Shown here in pieces: positions 8,269-16,675 of a DNA stretch of 64,000 nucleotides (the stretch's first letter is position 1; each line of letters begins with the position of its first letter). Under the pieces are notes generated by a model. The model was not told the origin of the DNA and did not search any database. It saw nothing but the letters and a program-made list of their open reading frames with translations. Source of the stretch: Nocardioides sp. YIM 152315 (GTDB lineage Bacteria; Actinomycetota; Actinomycetes; Propionibacteriales; Nocardioidaceae); contig NZ_JARGER010000043.1 of assembly GCF_029210375.1 (NCBI RefSeq), forward strand, positions 124,001-188,000, given 5' to 3'. Position numbers and translations under genes: made by a program.

Positions 8269-9167
8269 CGCGCCTCCCGCCAGGGACGGGCGTGGGCGTC
8301 CACGACCTCGCAGAGCCGCTCGAGCCGCGGGACCGACACCTCGCGCAGGGCGGTCGCGAGGTCCGGCGTACCGACCAGGTCGGACCAGAGCGCACGCCCG
8401 GCGAGGAAGCCGCTCGCCCCCGCACGGCAGGCCGTCGTGACCGCGCGCAGGAAGTCGTCGCGGTCGACGCCCTGCGACAGCACGACCCACGGGCCGGTGA
8501 TGTCGGCGGCGAGCTCGCGGCAGCGCGCCAGCAGCTCGTCGTCGCTCCCCCGCCCACCGGACGGCACCTGCACCTTGTAGAGGTCGGCGCCGACGGGCGA
8601 GAGCTCGCGGGCGGCCTCGCGGATCGCCTCGTCGAGGTCCCAGGTGCCGGCGGCCTCCTCGTCGGGTGTCGCCCGGACGACCGGTTCGAGCACCGACAGC
8701 ACGCCCCGGGCGCGGGCCTCCTCGGCGAAGCGCCGGGCGAGGTCGACCCGCGCCGGCCGCAGCTCGTCGCGGCGCCAGATCACCAGCAGCTTGAGGGCGC
8801 TGACGCCGCCGAGGTCGGTCGAGAGCACGATCTCGTCGAGCGCGGTCTCCATGACCGGCCCGCCGTCCTCCTGCGTCAGCTCGTCCGCGGCGAGGATCAG
8901 CCCGCAGCCGTCGGGCAGCAGCCCCTCGTCGCGGACGCGCTCGAAGCCGTAGTGCCGGTCGACGAGGAAGCCGGAGGCCAGCGGCCCGAGAGCGCGGGCG
9001 ACCTCGAGCTTGAAGTCGGTCAGCACAGGGTCGGCCGGGCGGCCGGCCCCCGCGTCGTCGAACATCGTGCGCAGGCTCTCGCGCTGGTCCATCGCCACCA
9101 TCGCGAAGCCGCCGCCGGGGCGGGCGATCGCATCCAGGGTCACGCGGGGGGTCATGCGGGGGGTCAT
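8265..9167 (-). CDS. Class I aldolase of the LacD/YihT (tagatose-bisphosphate / sulfofructose-phosphate) family
   Basis: The 300-residue product resembles class I ketose-phosphate aldolases: FAMVAMDQRESLR near the N-terminus, LKLLVIWRRDE mid-protein, LEPVVR with a conserved glutamate (about 161) and DLYKVQVP, where K198 is the likely Schiff-base lysine. It would cleave a ketose 1-phosphate or 1,6-bisphosphate, presumably the product of the upstream FGGY kinase. The ATG at 9167 overlaps the kinase TGA as ATGA and has AAGGA upstream; an in-frame ATG at 9155 is an alternative. The first codons are a tandem repeat (see findings). The substrate could equally be a deoxy- or sulfo-sugar phosphate. 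Confidence 0.8.
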   Translation of the reverse strand: MTPRMTPRVTLDAIARPGGGFAMVAMDQRESLRTMFDDAGAGRPADPVLTDFKLEVARALGPLASGFLVDRHYGFERVRDEGLLPDGCGLILAADELTQEDGGPVMETALDEIVLSTDLGGVSALKLLVIWRRDELRPARVDLARRFAEEARARGVLSVLEPVVRATPDEEAAGTWDLDEAIREAARELSPVGADLYKVQVPSGGRGSDDELLARCRELAADITGPWVVLSQGVDRDDFLRAVTTACRAGASGFLAGRALWSDLVGTPDLATALREVSVPRLERLCEVVDAHARPWREAR

Positions 9168-10546
9168 GCGGGGTCCTTTCGTCGTGCCTCGCGCACGAAG
9201 TCGGCGAGCACCGCGGCGTAGCGGTCCTCGTGGACGGGAAGGGAGTCCGTGGGCAGCGCCACGGAGCCGGGCTCGACGAGCCCGGCGCGCTCGGCCGCGA
9301 CGATCGCCGCGCCGATCGCGACCGGTTCGTGCTGCGTGACGAGTCGGAGCGGCCGGGCGAGGACCTCGGCCTTCACCCGGGTCCAGTCGTCGTTGCGGGC
9401 GCCCGGTCCGCCGAAGACCACGAACGGCCCGGTCGCGGCGCCCGGGTCCAGCGACCGCCCGACCGCGTCCATCCAGCGGGTCTGCAGCGCGAGACCCTCG
9501 AGCAGGGCGCGCAGCCGGTCGCCGTCGGTCGCCGCGCCGAGGTCTCCGACGACCCGCAGCCGCGCGCCGGGGTCGGGGTCGGGGCACTGCCGGCCGCGGA
9601 GGTGGGGCAGCACGAGGAGGTCGCTCGGACCGTTTGGGAGCTCGACCGCATCCGGGTCGAGGCCCTGGTCGGCGACCCAGGCGGCGTACGCCGCTCCGGC
9701 GCTGCCGTTGCCCGCGAGCAGGGCCCGCCGGGCGCCGCCGACCGTCCGCACCAGGCTCATGCCGGCGGCGTGCACCGCCGCCCGCTCAGGCGCACCGTCG
9801 AGGACACGGAGCACGACCTCGGTGGTGCCGAGGGAGTTCGCGGTGTCACCGGGCGCGCTGACCCCGCTGGCGTGGGCGCCGACCTGGTGGTCGTGCCCGG
9901 CGACCACGACCGGGATGCCGGCGGCGCGGCCGACGGGCCGGTCGCTCACCACCTCGGGGAGCCCGACGTGGGCGACGCCGGCCAAGGCGAGCAGGTCGGC
10001 GTCCCAGGCGCTGTCGTCGAGGAGATGGGCGCCGGTGCGGCCCGCGAGCGTGTGGTCGGTGGCCAGCGTGCCGGTCAGCGCAAGGGCGACGAGGTCCGCG
10101 GCGCCGGCCCAGCGACGCGTCCGGCGTACGACGTCGGGATGCTCGCGAGCGAGCCAGGCCCACGTCGCGAGCGGCACCTTGGGGCTCAGCCGCACACCGG
10201 TGCGGGCGAAGAGGCCGACCGGGTCCAGCTCGGCGAGCGTCGGACTCAGCGGTCGCCGGGCGTCCCACGTCAGCAGCTCGGTCAGTGGCCGGTCGTCGGC
10301 GTCGAGCGGCACGCCGGTCTCGGCCATCGAGGCGATGCCGATCCCCGCGGCGCCGTCGGCCACCTCGTCGAGCAGTCGGCGCGCGACCGCCACGAGTGCG
10401 GCGGCGCCGGTCGGCGTGGGGGCGCGGCGGAGCTCCCGGACCCGTACGGGCCGGTCGGACGCGGGGTCGAGGTCCACGCCGACGGTCTTGACGTACGACG
10501 TGCCGAGGTCGAGGCCGGCGACGCGTACGACGGGTCCGGGAGCCAC
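9164..10546 (-). CDS. FGGY-family carbohydrate kinase
   Basis: This is an FGGY-type sugar kinase of about 460 residues, with the ATPase phosphate-1 loop in VAGLDLGTSYVKTVGVD, a catalytic-loop region near VAGHDHQVGAH, and FVVFGGPGARNDDW near the C-terminus. It would phosphorylate a pentulose, tetrulose or similar ketose in the cytoplasm, feeding the LacD-like aldolase encoded just downstream with an ATGA overlap. I chose the GTG at 10546 because family N-termini begin just before VAGLDLGTS; TTG at 10582 would add 12 unlikely residues. It is transcribed divergently from the DeoR regulator gene, its probable controller. Confidence 0.85.
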   Translation of the reverse strand: MAPGPVVRVAGLDLGTSYVKTVGVDLDPASDRPVRVRELRRAPTPTGAAALVAVARRLLDEVADGAAGIGIASMAETGVPLDADDRPLTELLTWDARRPLSPTLAELDPVGLFARTGVRLSPKVPLATWAWLAREHPDVVRRTRRWAGAADLVALALTGTLATDHTLAGRTGAHLLDDSAWDADLLALAGVAHVGLPEVVSDRPVGRAAGIPVVVAGHDHQVGAHASGVSAPGDTANSLGTTEVVLRVLDGAPERAAVHAAGMSLVRTVGGARRALLAGNGSAGAAYAAWVADQGLDPDAVELPNGPSDLLVLPHLRGRQCPDPDPGARLRVVGDLGAATDGDRLRALLEGLALQTRWMDAVGRSLDPGAATGPFVVFGGPGARNDDWTRVKAEVLARPLRLVTQHEPVAIGAAIVAAERAGLVEPGSVALPTDSLPVHEDRYAAVLADFVREARRKDPA

Positions 10547-10632
10547 CACCCCAGTTTGTCCGAAACTGAACAGATTTGCCAAGGATGTGCGGATCTTGAC
10601 ATCTCGGGTGTCTGCGCCCTTGGATGACCCCG
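10545..10632. promoter_or_regulatory. Divergent promoter region between FGGY kinase and DeoR regulator
   Basis: Leftward, TTGGCA (10583-10578 on the minus strand) is followed after 17 nt by ACAAACT, giving a transcript that would begin almost at the kinase GTG. Rightward, TTGACA (10596-10601) is followed after about 18 nt by TTGGAT, close to the DeoR GTG at 10632. Neither gene has a strong ribosome-binding site, so both may be leaderless. The shared AT-richer core around CGAAACTGAACAGATTTG is the likely site for DeoR binding; no clear dyad is visible. Confidence 0.4.
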
Positions 10633-11375
10633 TGCGCTACACCGACGCCCCGGCCCGGCGACAGGAGCTGCTGGACCGGCTGGCCGCCGCGGGCTACGTC
10701 GCCTCCGCGGATGTCGCCGCCGCACTCGGGGTCTCGGAGATGACGATCCGCCGCGACCTGCGCCGGCTGGCCGACGACGGCCTGGCCCGGCGGGTCCCCG
10801 GCGGAGCGAGCCTCCCCGACGCGCGCGGGCCCGAGCCGTTCGAGACGCGCAGCGGCAGCGCCCGCCCGGCGAAGCGCGCGCTCGCCGAGGTCGCGGCCGC
10901 GCTCCTCACCGAGTCGAGCACGGTCGCCCTCGACGCCGGCACCACCGTCGCCGAGATCGTCGACCTCGTGCCCGAGGGCGTCGGCGTGGTCACCCACTCC
11001 CTTCCGGTCATCACGGCGTGCGCCGCGGCGGGCGGTCGAGAGGTCGTGGCGCTGGGCGGCTTCTACGAGCCGACCACCCGGTCGTTCACCGGCCCCGCCA
11101 CCTGGAACGCCGTGCGTGAGCTGACCGTCGACGTCGCCGTGCTGTCCTGCTCCGCGCTCGACGACCGCGGCGTCTACTCCGCCAACCCCGTCGACGCCGA
11201 GATCAAGCGCGCGCTGATCGAGGTCGCCGACCGCGTGGTCGTGCTCGCCGACCGCCACAAGGTCGGGGCCCGGGCGGCCGTGCGCTTCGCCGCCCCGGAG
11301 GCCGTGCACGTGGTCGTGACCGACGCGGACCAGGAACTCACGGCGTACGCCGAGGTCGTGCGGGTCGATGCCTGA
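10632..11375 (+). CDS. DeoR-family transcriptional regulator
   Basis: This 247-residue protein has the N-terminal DeoR winged helix (DVAAALGVSEMTIRRDLRRL) followed by the sugar-phosphate sensing domain with LDAGTTVAEI, VVTHSLPVI and CSALDDRGVYS. DeoR proteins usually repress sugar operons and release DNA when they bind a phosphorylated intermediate. Starts at GTG 10632 or the upstream in-frame GTG 10608 are both possible; no strong ribosome-binding site decides. Its stop overlaps the ATG of the DUF1537 kinase by 8 nt. It probably controls both arms of the divergent locus. Confidence 0.9.
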   Translation: MRYTDAPARRQELLDRLAAAGYVASADVAAALGVSEMTIRRDLRRLADDGLARRVPGGASLPDARGPEPFETRSGSARPAKRALAEVAAALLTESSTVALDAGTTVAEIVDLVPEGVGVVTHSLPVITACAAAGGREVVALGGFYEPTTRSFTGPATWNAVRELTVDVAVLSCSALDDRGVYSANPVDAEIKRALIEVADRVVVLADRHKVGARAAVRFAAPEAVHVVVTDADQELTAYAEVVRVDA

Positions 11376-12516
11376 GCCGGGTCCGCTCCTGGGCGTCGTC
11401 GCCGACGACTTCACCGGGGCCTGCGACCTGGCCGCGACCGTGAGCCGGGCGGGCGTGCCGGCGACCGTGCTGCTCGACGCGACGGCCGCGGTGCCCACCG
11501 TGGCGTGCGTCGTCGTGGCGCTGAAGTCGCGCACGGCGCCGGTCGACGTCGCCGTGGCGGAGTCGGTCGCGGCCGCCCGCGCCCTGCGCGCGGCCGGCGC
11601 ACGCTGGATCTACCAGAAGTACTGCTCGACCTTCGACTCCACCGACACGGGCAACATCGGACCCGTCGCCGACGCGCTCATGGACGAGCTGGGCGCCGCC
11701 ACCGACCTGACGACGCCGGCGACGCCGGCGCTGGGGCGCACCGTCCATCGCGGGCACCTCTTCGTGGGCGACCGGCTGCTCTCGGAGTCACCGCTGCGGC
11801 ACCACCCGCTGACGCCGATGACCGACCCCGACCTGGTGCGGGTGCTCGGCCGCCAGACCTCCCGGCCGGTCTCGCGTGGCGTCGTCGGGCCGGGCCACGT
11901 CGTGCTCGACGCGATCTCCGACGACGACCTCGACGCGCACGCGCGGCTGCTGCTCGAGCGGGCTGCCGCGGGGCACGTCGACCTCTGGGGCGGCGCCTCC
12001 GGGCTCGCCGCAGCGCTCGCCCGGGCGCTCCCCCGATCGGCACCGGCCGCGACGTCCGCGCCCGTCCCCGCGGGGCGGCGTCTGGTGATCGCCGGGTCGT
12101 GCTCGGAGCAGACCCGCGCGCAGGTGGCACACTTCCGCGGCCCGTCGTACCGCGTGGCGCCCGGCGACGTGTCCGGTGCCCTGGCCTTCCTGACCTCGAC
12201 CGACGGGACCGCACTGGTCTACACGAGCGCGGCGCCCGCGGAGGTCCTGCCCGGTGCGGCCGCCGAGATCGAGGCCACGCTCGCCGCGATCGCCCGGCGC
12301 GCCGTCACCGAGCTAGGAGTGGCGCAGCTGCTGGTCGCCGGAGGCGAGACCTCGGGTGCGGTCTGCCGGGAGCTGCGGCTGACCGCCCTCGACGTGCGCG
12401 AGCACGTCGGTCCGGGGCTGGCCTGGTGCAGCCCGCTGCCCGACCCCGGACTGCGGGTGCTGCTGAAGTCCGGCAACTTCGGCGACGACGACCTCTTCGA
12501 CGAGGCCTGGCTGTGA
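11368..12516 (+). CDS. Four-carbon acid-sugar kinase family protein (DUF1537, OtnK-like)
   Basis: The 382-residue protein matches the DUF1537 fold: N-terminal LGVVADDFTGACDLAATVSRAG, where the aspartates bind substrate, and a C-terminal nucleotide-binding part with VAGGETSGAVCRELRL and LKSGNFGDDDLFDEAW. Characterised members phosphorylate 3-oxo-tetronates or related acid sugars. The IYQKYCSTFDST motif is typical. The GTG of the class II aldolase gene overlaps its stop (GTGA), matching the usual OtnK-OtnC pairing that converts 3-oxo-tetronate to dihydroxyacetone phosphate plus CO2. The substrate assignment is from family knowledge; other acid sugars are possible. Confidence 0.85.
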   Translation: MPEPGPLLGVVADDFTGACDLAATVSRAGVPATVLLDATAAVPTVACVVVALKSRTAPVDVAVAESVAAARALRAAGARWIYQKYCSTFDSTDTGNIGPVADALMDELGAATDLTTPATPALGRTVHRGHLFVGDRLLSESPLRHHPLTPMTDPDLVRVLGRQTSRPVSRGVVGPGHVVLDAISDDDLDAHARLLLERAAAGHVDLWGGASGLAAALARALPRSAPAATSAPVPAGRRLVIAGSCSEQTRAQVAHFRGPSYRVAPGDVSGALAFLTSTDGTALVYTSAAPAEVLPGAAAEIEATLAAIARRAVTELGVAQLLVAGGETSGAVCRELRLTALDVREHVGPGLAWCSPLPDPGLRVLLKSGNFGDDDLFDEAWL

Positions 12517-13121
12517 ACCCGGCGCACGACGCGGTCGTCCGTGCCGCGCGGCGGCTCGCCGACCGGGGTCTCTCCCCCGGCAGCTCGGGCAACCTCAGCG
12601 TCCGCGTCGGCGACGAGCTGGTGATCACCCCCACCGGGATCGGGTTCGCGGACGTCGCCTCGTCGGACCTCGCCGTGGCACCGGTCGAGGGGGGTGCTGC
12701 CTCCGCGGGGCGTCCGTCGAAGGAGCTGCCGCTGCACCGCGCGGTCTACGCGCGCCGACCCGACGCCGGTGCCGTCGTACACCTGCACGCGCCCTGGTCG
12801 GTCGCGCTGTCCTGCCTGCCCGCGTCGTACCGACCGTGGCTCACGCCCTACCAGGTCGCCAAGGTCGGCCCGCTTCCGCTCGTGCCCTACGCCCTGCCCG
12901 GCTCCGCCGCGCTGGCCGACGCCGTGGCCGAGCGCGCCGCCGACGCCGCCTGCCTGCTGCTCGCCAACCACGGCAGCATCGCCGCGGCCGCGTCGCTCAC
13001 CGCCGCCGTCGACGCCGCCGAGGAGCTCGAGGCCGCCGCGCGGCTGCTGCTGACGGTACGGGAGCTGCCGTACGCCGAGCTCGCCGCGCCGCAGGTCGAG
13101 GAGCTGCGCACCCGGCTCTGA
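12513..13121 (+). CDS. Class II aldolase/adducin family protein (OtnC-like)
   Basis: This 202-residue zinc-dependent enzyme has the class II aldolase features: SPGSSGNLSVR, TPTGI, the base-bearing SKELPLHRAVY, metal-binding VVHLHAPWSVA and LLLANHGSIAA. Members act as fuculose-phosphate-type aldolases or as 3-oxo-tetronate 4-phosphate decarboxylases; the overlapping DUF1537 kinase upstream (GTGA at 12513-12516) favours the latter. At 202 residues it is near the short end for the family, but the fold motifs are complete. It is the last gene of the rightward operon. Confidence 0.85.
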   Translation: MNPAHDAVVRAARRLADRGLSPGSSGNLSVRVGDELVITPTGIGFADVASSDLAVAPVEGGAASAGRPSKELPLHRAVYARRPDAGAVVHLHAPWSVALSCLPASYRPWLTPYQVAKVGPLPLVPYALPGSAALADAVAERAADAACLLLANHGSIAAAASLTAAVDAAEELEAAARLLLTVRELPYAELAAPQVEELRTRL

Positions 13122-13130
13122 GGCCCGGTC

Positions 13131-13931
13131 TCAACCGCCGAGCAGGCCGTCGACATCGGGCAGCTGGTCGAAGCGGGAGAACGTGCCCGCTTCGGCGATC
13201 TCCGACGCGGCCTGGAGGAACCCGCCCCAGGCCGTGCGCGCGAGCGTGCCGCCGACGCTGATCCGCCGCACCCCCAGCCGCGCCGCCTCGGCGACGGTGA
13301 TGAAGGGCGCGTTGACCAACAGGTTCACCGGCTTGGGCGCCACCGCCGCGACGATCGCCGAGATGTGGGCGTGGTCGTCGATCCGCGGAGCGTAGAGGCA
13401 GTCGGCGCCGGCCTCGGCGTACGCGCGAAGCCGACGGATCGTCTCGTCGATGTCCGGGCGCCCACACACGAATCCTTCGCTGCGGCCGGTGAGCACGATG
13501 CCGGTGCCGCTCTCGTCGATCGCCTGCCGGGCAGCCGCGATCCGCTCGACGGCCAGCTCGAACTCGAACAGCGGCTCCGCCTCGTCGCCCGTCGAGTCCT
13601 CGATCGAGAGTCCGGCGATCCCCGTCTCCGCGGCCATCCGCACGTTGGTCGCCACGTCGGCGGGGTCCACCGCGTAGCCGCCCTCGAAGTCCGCGTTGAC
13701 CGGCACCCGCACCGCGCCCGCGACGAGGCGCAGATGGTCGAGCACCTGGTCACGCGCGACCTGGGCGTCGGCCCGACCCAGCGTCCACGCCATGCCGGAG
13801 CTGGTGGTGGCCAACGCCTGGAACCCCAGCTGCTCCAGAGCCCGGGCGCTCCCCGCGTCCCACGGGTTCGGCATCACGAAGCACCCCGAGGAGTGCAGCC
13901 GCTGGAACTCGGCGATCCGATCCTCGGGCAT
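13131..13931 (-). CDS. Isocitrate lyase/phosphoenolpyruvate mutase family protein
   Basis: This 266-residue protein resembles the PEP mutase/2-methylisocitrate lyase superfamily: VMPNPWDAGSARALE, VPVNADFEGGYA with the metal-ligand aspartate, GLSIEDSTGD, and VLTGRSEGFVCG. This branch often lacks the KKCGH motif of true isocitrate lyases, and I do not see it here. It may split or rearrange a small alpha-hydroxy acid. The ATG at 13931 follows GAGG by about 10 nt. It converges tail-to-tail on the class II aldolase gene with only 9 nt between stops. Confidence 0.8.
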   Translation of the reverse strand: MPEDRIAEFQRLHSSGCFVMPNPWDAGSARALEQLGFQALATTSSGMAWTLGRADAQVARDQVLDHLRLVAGAVRVPVNADFEGGYAVDPADVATNVRMAAETGIAGLSIEDSTGDEAEPLFEFELAVERIAAARQAIDESGTGIVLTGRSEGFVCGRPDIDETIRRLRAYAEAGADCLYAPRIDDHAHISAIVAAVAPKPVNLLVNAPFITVAEAARLGVRRISVGGTLARTAWGGFLQAASEIAEAGTFSRFDQLPDVDGLLGG

Positions 13932-14032
13932 GTCCACCACCACCTCTTCGGCCACTCGGTCCGGCAACCCCACGATTCTCGCGGACCCACCGCCGGCGCG
14001 CGACCCATGGCCCGGACCTGCTGCCGCACCTC

Positions 14033-15283
14033 TCACGTCCGGCGGTGGAACTGGACCTTCCCGGTGGGGAGGTAGGTGGTGTCGTAGCTGGGGTCGTGGG
14101 CGCGGTTGTGGTGCCAGTGGCAGAGGCTGACGCCGTTGTCGAGGTTGGTGGTGCCTCCGTCGGTCCAGCGGGTGCGGTGGTGGGCGTGGAGTCCGGTGGT
14201 GTGGTCGCAGCCCTCGGCGGTGCAGCCGTGGTCGCGGAGGAGCATCGCGACCCGCTGTGCTTCGGTGAAGTACCGCCGCTTCCTGCCCAGGTCCAGCGGG
14301 AGGGAGTCGCCGCCGAGGACGACGGGGATGATCCCGGCCTCGCACGCGAGCCGGCGCGCCTGTGCGGGGCTGATCTTCTCCCCGGTGTCCAGGACACAGG
14401 CCTTCTCGAGCCGGCCGAGGAGGACGTCGAGGTCGATCAGCACGGTCACCGTCGCGTTGACGCCGCCGATGTGCGGCAGCTGGTCGGTGGGGTAGCGCTC
14501 GATGAGCTCGCACAACGCCTCCCCGAGCGCCTCCGGGGTCGGCCGGCGCTCCACACCCGCACCGGCGCCGTGGGTGGCGGCCTGGTGCTTGGGTGCGGTG
14601 ATCGCGCTCAGCGCCTTCTTCAGCGCGGCGGCGTGGTAGGTGGGGATGGTGAAGGTCCCGTGGGCCTGGCCCTGCCCGTCGTCGTACAGGGTGAACCGGC
14701 ACGCCTTCGCCGCGGCGTTCTCCTCGGCTTCGAGTTGGGCGGCCTCGTGGGCGTCGGCCTCCTCGGGCGCGATCACCTCGTAGAGGTGCCGGCCCAGGTG
14801 GTTGAGCGCCTTCGCGTCGTGATCGCGGGCCTGGGCGAGCAGATGCTGCTCGGCCCTGGCCAGTGTCTCGGCGTCGAGGGTGTCGGGGAGCCGGTCGACC
14901 CAGCGCAGGATCACCCGCGCCTGCTCGACCAACACCCGTCCGGCTGCGAGGGCATCGCGGGTCAACGAATGGGCCTCGAGGTCGTGGCCGAACCGGACCG
15001 CACGGTGTGCCTCTGCGCGGGTGGTCTTGGTCTGGTGGGCGAGCCAGTTCGCCGCCGAGGAGGCGCCGACCTCGGAGCCGATGTGGAGGTCGTCGGCGTG
15101 CGCGGCGACCCGGGCCTCGAGCTCGGCCAGTCTGGCCTTCGCGCGGGTCAGCGCGGTCAGGGTCTGGCCGGTCTCGGCGGGGTCCATGGACCACACCGAG
15201 GCGTCGGTGACGGCATCGAGCTCGGCGTGGACGTGCGCGACCGCGGCACTGACCCGGTGTCGGGGTGTCGCGATCGCTGTCAT
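14033..15283 (-). CDS. DUF222/13E12-repeat HNH endonuclease
   Basis: This 416-residue protein has an N-terminal DUF222 region (about 20-300, helical, rich in Ala/Glu) and a C-terminal HNH nuclease motif: LRDHGCTAEGCDHTTGLHAHH, then DGGTTNLDNGVSLCHWHHNRAH. The cysteines around 355-360 and the His pairs form the metal-binding beta-beta-alpha fold. These proteins are multicopy in Nocardioides and mycobacteria; their role is unproven, and DNA cleavage or mobility is the usual guess. The ATG at 15283 lies 69 bp from the end of the IS30 element. All key histidines are present, so it looks intact. Confidence 0.9.
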   Translation of the reverse strand: MTAIATPRHRVSAAVAHVHAELDAVTDASVWSMDPAETGQTLTALTRAKARLAELEARVAAHADDLHIGSEVGASSAANWLAHQTKTTRAEAHRAVRFGHDLEAHSLTRDALAAGRVLVEQARVILRWVDRLPDTLDAETLARAEQHLLAQARDHDAKALNHLGRHLYEVIAPEEADAHEAAQLEAEENAAAKACRFTLYDDGQGQAHGTFTIPTYHAAALKKALSAITAPKHQAATHGAGAGVERRPTPEALGEALCELIERYPTDQLPHIGGVNATVTVLIDLDVLLGRLEKACVLDTGEKISPAQARRLACEAGIIPVVLGGDSLPLDLGRKRRYFTEAQRVAMLLRDHGCTAEGCDHTTGLHAHHRTRWTDGGTTNLDNGVSLCHWHHNRAHDPSYDTTYLPTGKVQFHRRT

Positions 15284-15352
15284 GGGTCCACTCAAGCACC
15301 GGCCACCGACACTGCGAGGCTCAGAACCCGCTAATTCACAGGGGTCTGGGTC

Positions 15353-16620
15353 GGCGGACTCATGCGGTGGTCGCAACACCCTCGAGCGGGAGGGGTTGGT
15401 TGGGATGCCGGCTGGTCGTCCGCGTGCGCCACGGGAGTGGGAGTTCCGGTTCTGGGCAGGGATCCGGATGGGGCTCTCACGCGACGATGCGGCGGCGCAT
15501 GCCGGCGTGTCGCACGCGATGGCTCTGCGCTGGTTCAACGATCGTGGCGGAGTGATGCCAGTTGCGTCGGCGGGCGCGCGGACCCGCACGTTGAGCTTCG
15601 CCGAGCGCGAGTTGATCGGTGTCCTGCGGGCCGCTGGCATGGGTGTGCGGGCGGTCGCCCGCGAGCTCGGTCGCGACCCTGCCACGATCAGTCGCGAGCT
15701 TCGACGAGTTCGGCTCCCCAAGGGGCACTCGGTGCGGGTGGGCTACCGTGCGTCGGTCGCCCAGGCCGACGCGGATGTGAAGGCGCGTCGACCCAAGCCG
15801 GCGAAGCTGGCCACCAACCTGCCGCTGCGTCGCGAGGTCCAAGACAGGTTGGGGAAGAATCACAGTCCTGAGCAGATCGCGGCCAGGCTGCGCGAGGACT
15901 TCCCCGACGATCCGGAGATGTGGGTGTCGCACGAGACGATCTACCAATCGCTCTACGTCCAAGCCCGCGGCGGACTCAAGCGGGAACTAGTCAAGCACCT
16001 GCGCACCGGACGCGGCACGCGTAAGCCCCGTTACACCGGGGAGAAGCGGCGCGGCCGGCTCCCGAACATGGTGAACATCTCCGAACGACCCAAGCAGGTC
16101 GAGGACCGTGCCGTGCCCGGCGATTGGGAGGGCGATCTGATCCTCGGGTCGTTGGCGTCCGGGTCCGCGATCGCGACCATGGTCGAGCGGGTCACCGGCT
16201 TTACGATGCTGCTGCACATGTCCGGTGACCGCAGCGCGGAGTCGGTCGCGGCAGCGATGGTGGCCAAGATCCCGCAGCTGCCCGAGCTGCTGCGACGATC
16301 GCTGACCTGGGACCAGGGATCGGAGATGGCCAAGCACGTCGAGATCGCCGGGGCCACCGGGCTGAAGATCTACTTCTGCGACCCGCACTCGCCCTGGCAG
16401 CGCGCGATCAACGAGAACACCAACGGCCTACTGCGTCAGTACTTCCCCAAAGGCACCGACCTGTCCCAGTGGGGACCTGGCTACCTCGACCTCGTCGCGT
16501 CCGAGCTCAACGCCCGACCACGCAAACGCCTTGGCTGGCGCACACCCGCCGAGGAGCTCGAACGGCTACTGTCCGAACAGTCAGATCCACCGGGTGTTGC
16601 ATCCACCGGCTGAATCCGCC
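15353..16620 (+). mobile_element. IS30-family insertion sequence, intact
   Basis: The element is 1268 bp. Its ends are 29-bp imperfect inverted repeats (15353-15381 and 16592-16620) sharing GGCGGA, CGGTGG and GCAACACCC blocks. GTC is present on both outer sides (15350-15352 and 16621-16623), a plausible 3-bp target duplication as expected for IS30. It carries a single full-length transposase gene. It separates the HNH gene from the repeat-rich spacer before the GH38 gene and disrupts no recognisable gene. Confidence 0.85.
15405..16613 (+). CDS. IS30-family transposase
   Basis: The 402-residue transposase has an N-terminal helix-turn-helix (GLSRDDAAAHAGVSHAMALR), the IS30 HTH GMGVRAVARELGRDPATISR, and a DDE core. 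The first Asp lies in GDWEGDLI, the second in LTWDQGSEM, and the Glu is in NENTNGLLRQYFPKGTDL. The ATG at 15405 has a GGGAGGGG ribosome-binding site. The reading frame is complete, and its stop lies inside the right terminal repeat. The element may still be active. Confidence 0.93.
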   Translation: MPAGRPRAPREWEFRFWAGIRMGLSRDDAAAHAGVSHAMALRWFNDRGGVMPVASAGARTRTLSFAERELIGVLRAAGMGVRAVARELGRDPATISRELRRVRLPKGHSVRVGYRASVAQADADVKARRPKPAKLATNLPLRREVQDRLGKNHSPEQIAARLREDFPDDPEMWVSHETIYQSLYVQARGGLKRELVKHLRTGRGTRKPRYTGEKRRGRLPNMVNISERPKQVEDRAVPGDWEGDLILGSLASGSAIATMVERVTGFTMLLHMSGDRSAESVAAAMVAKIPQLPELLRRSLTWDQGSEMAKHVEIAGATGLKIYFCDPHSPWQRAINENTNGLLRQYFPKGTDLSQWGPGYLDLVASELNARPRKRLGWRTPAEELERLLSEQSDPPGVASTG

Positions 16621-16675
16621 GTCACGAACAGGTCACGATCCAGTGTCTCGTCCACACCCGGACCGACGTCCTGTG

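Noticed and set aside
10608-10632. A clear ribosome-binding site for the DeoR gene
   Set aside because: None is present; the start is left between GTG 10608 and GTG 10632, probably leaderless.
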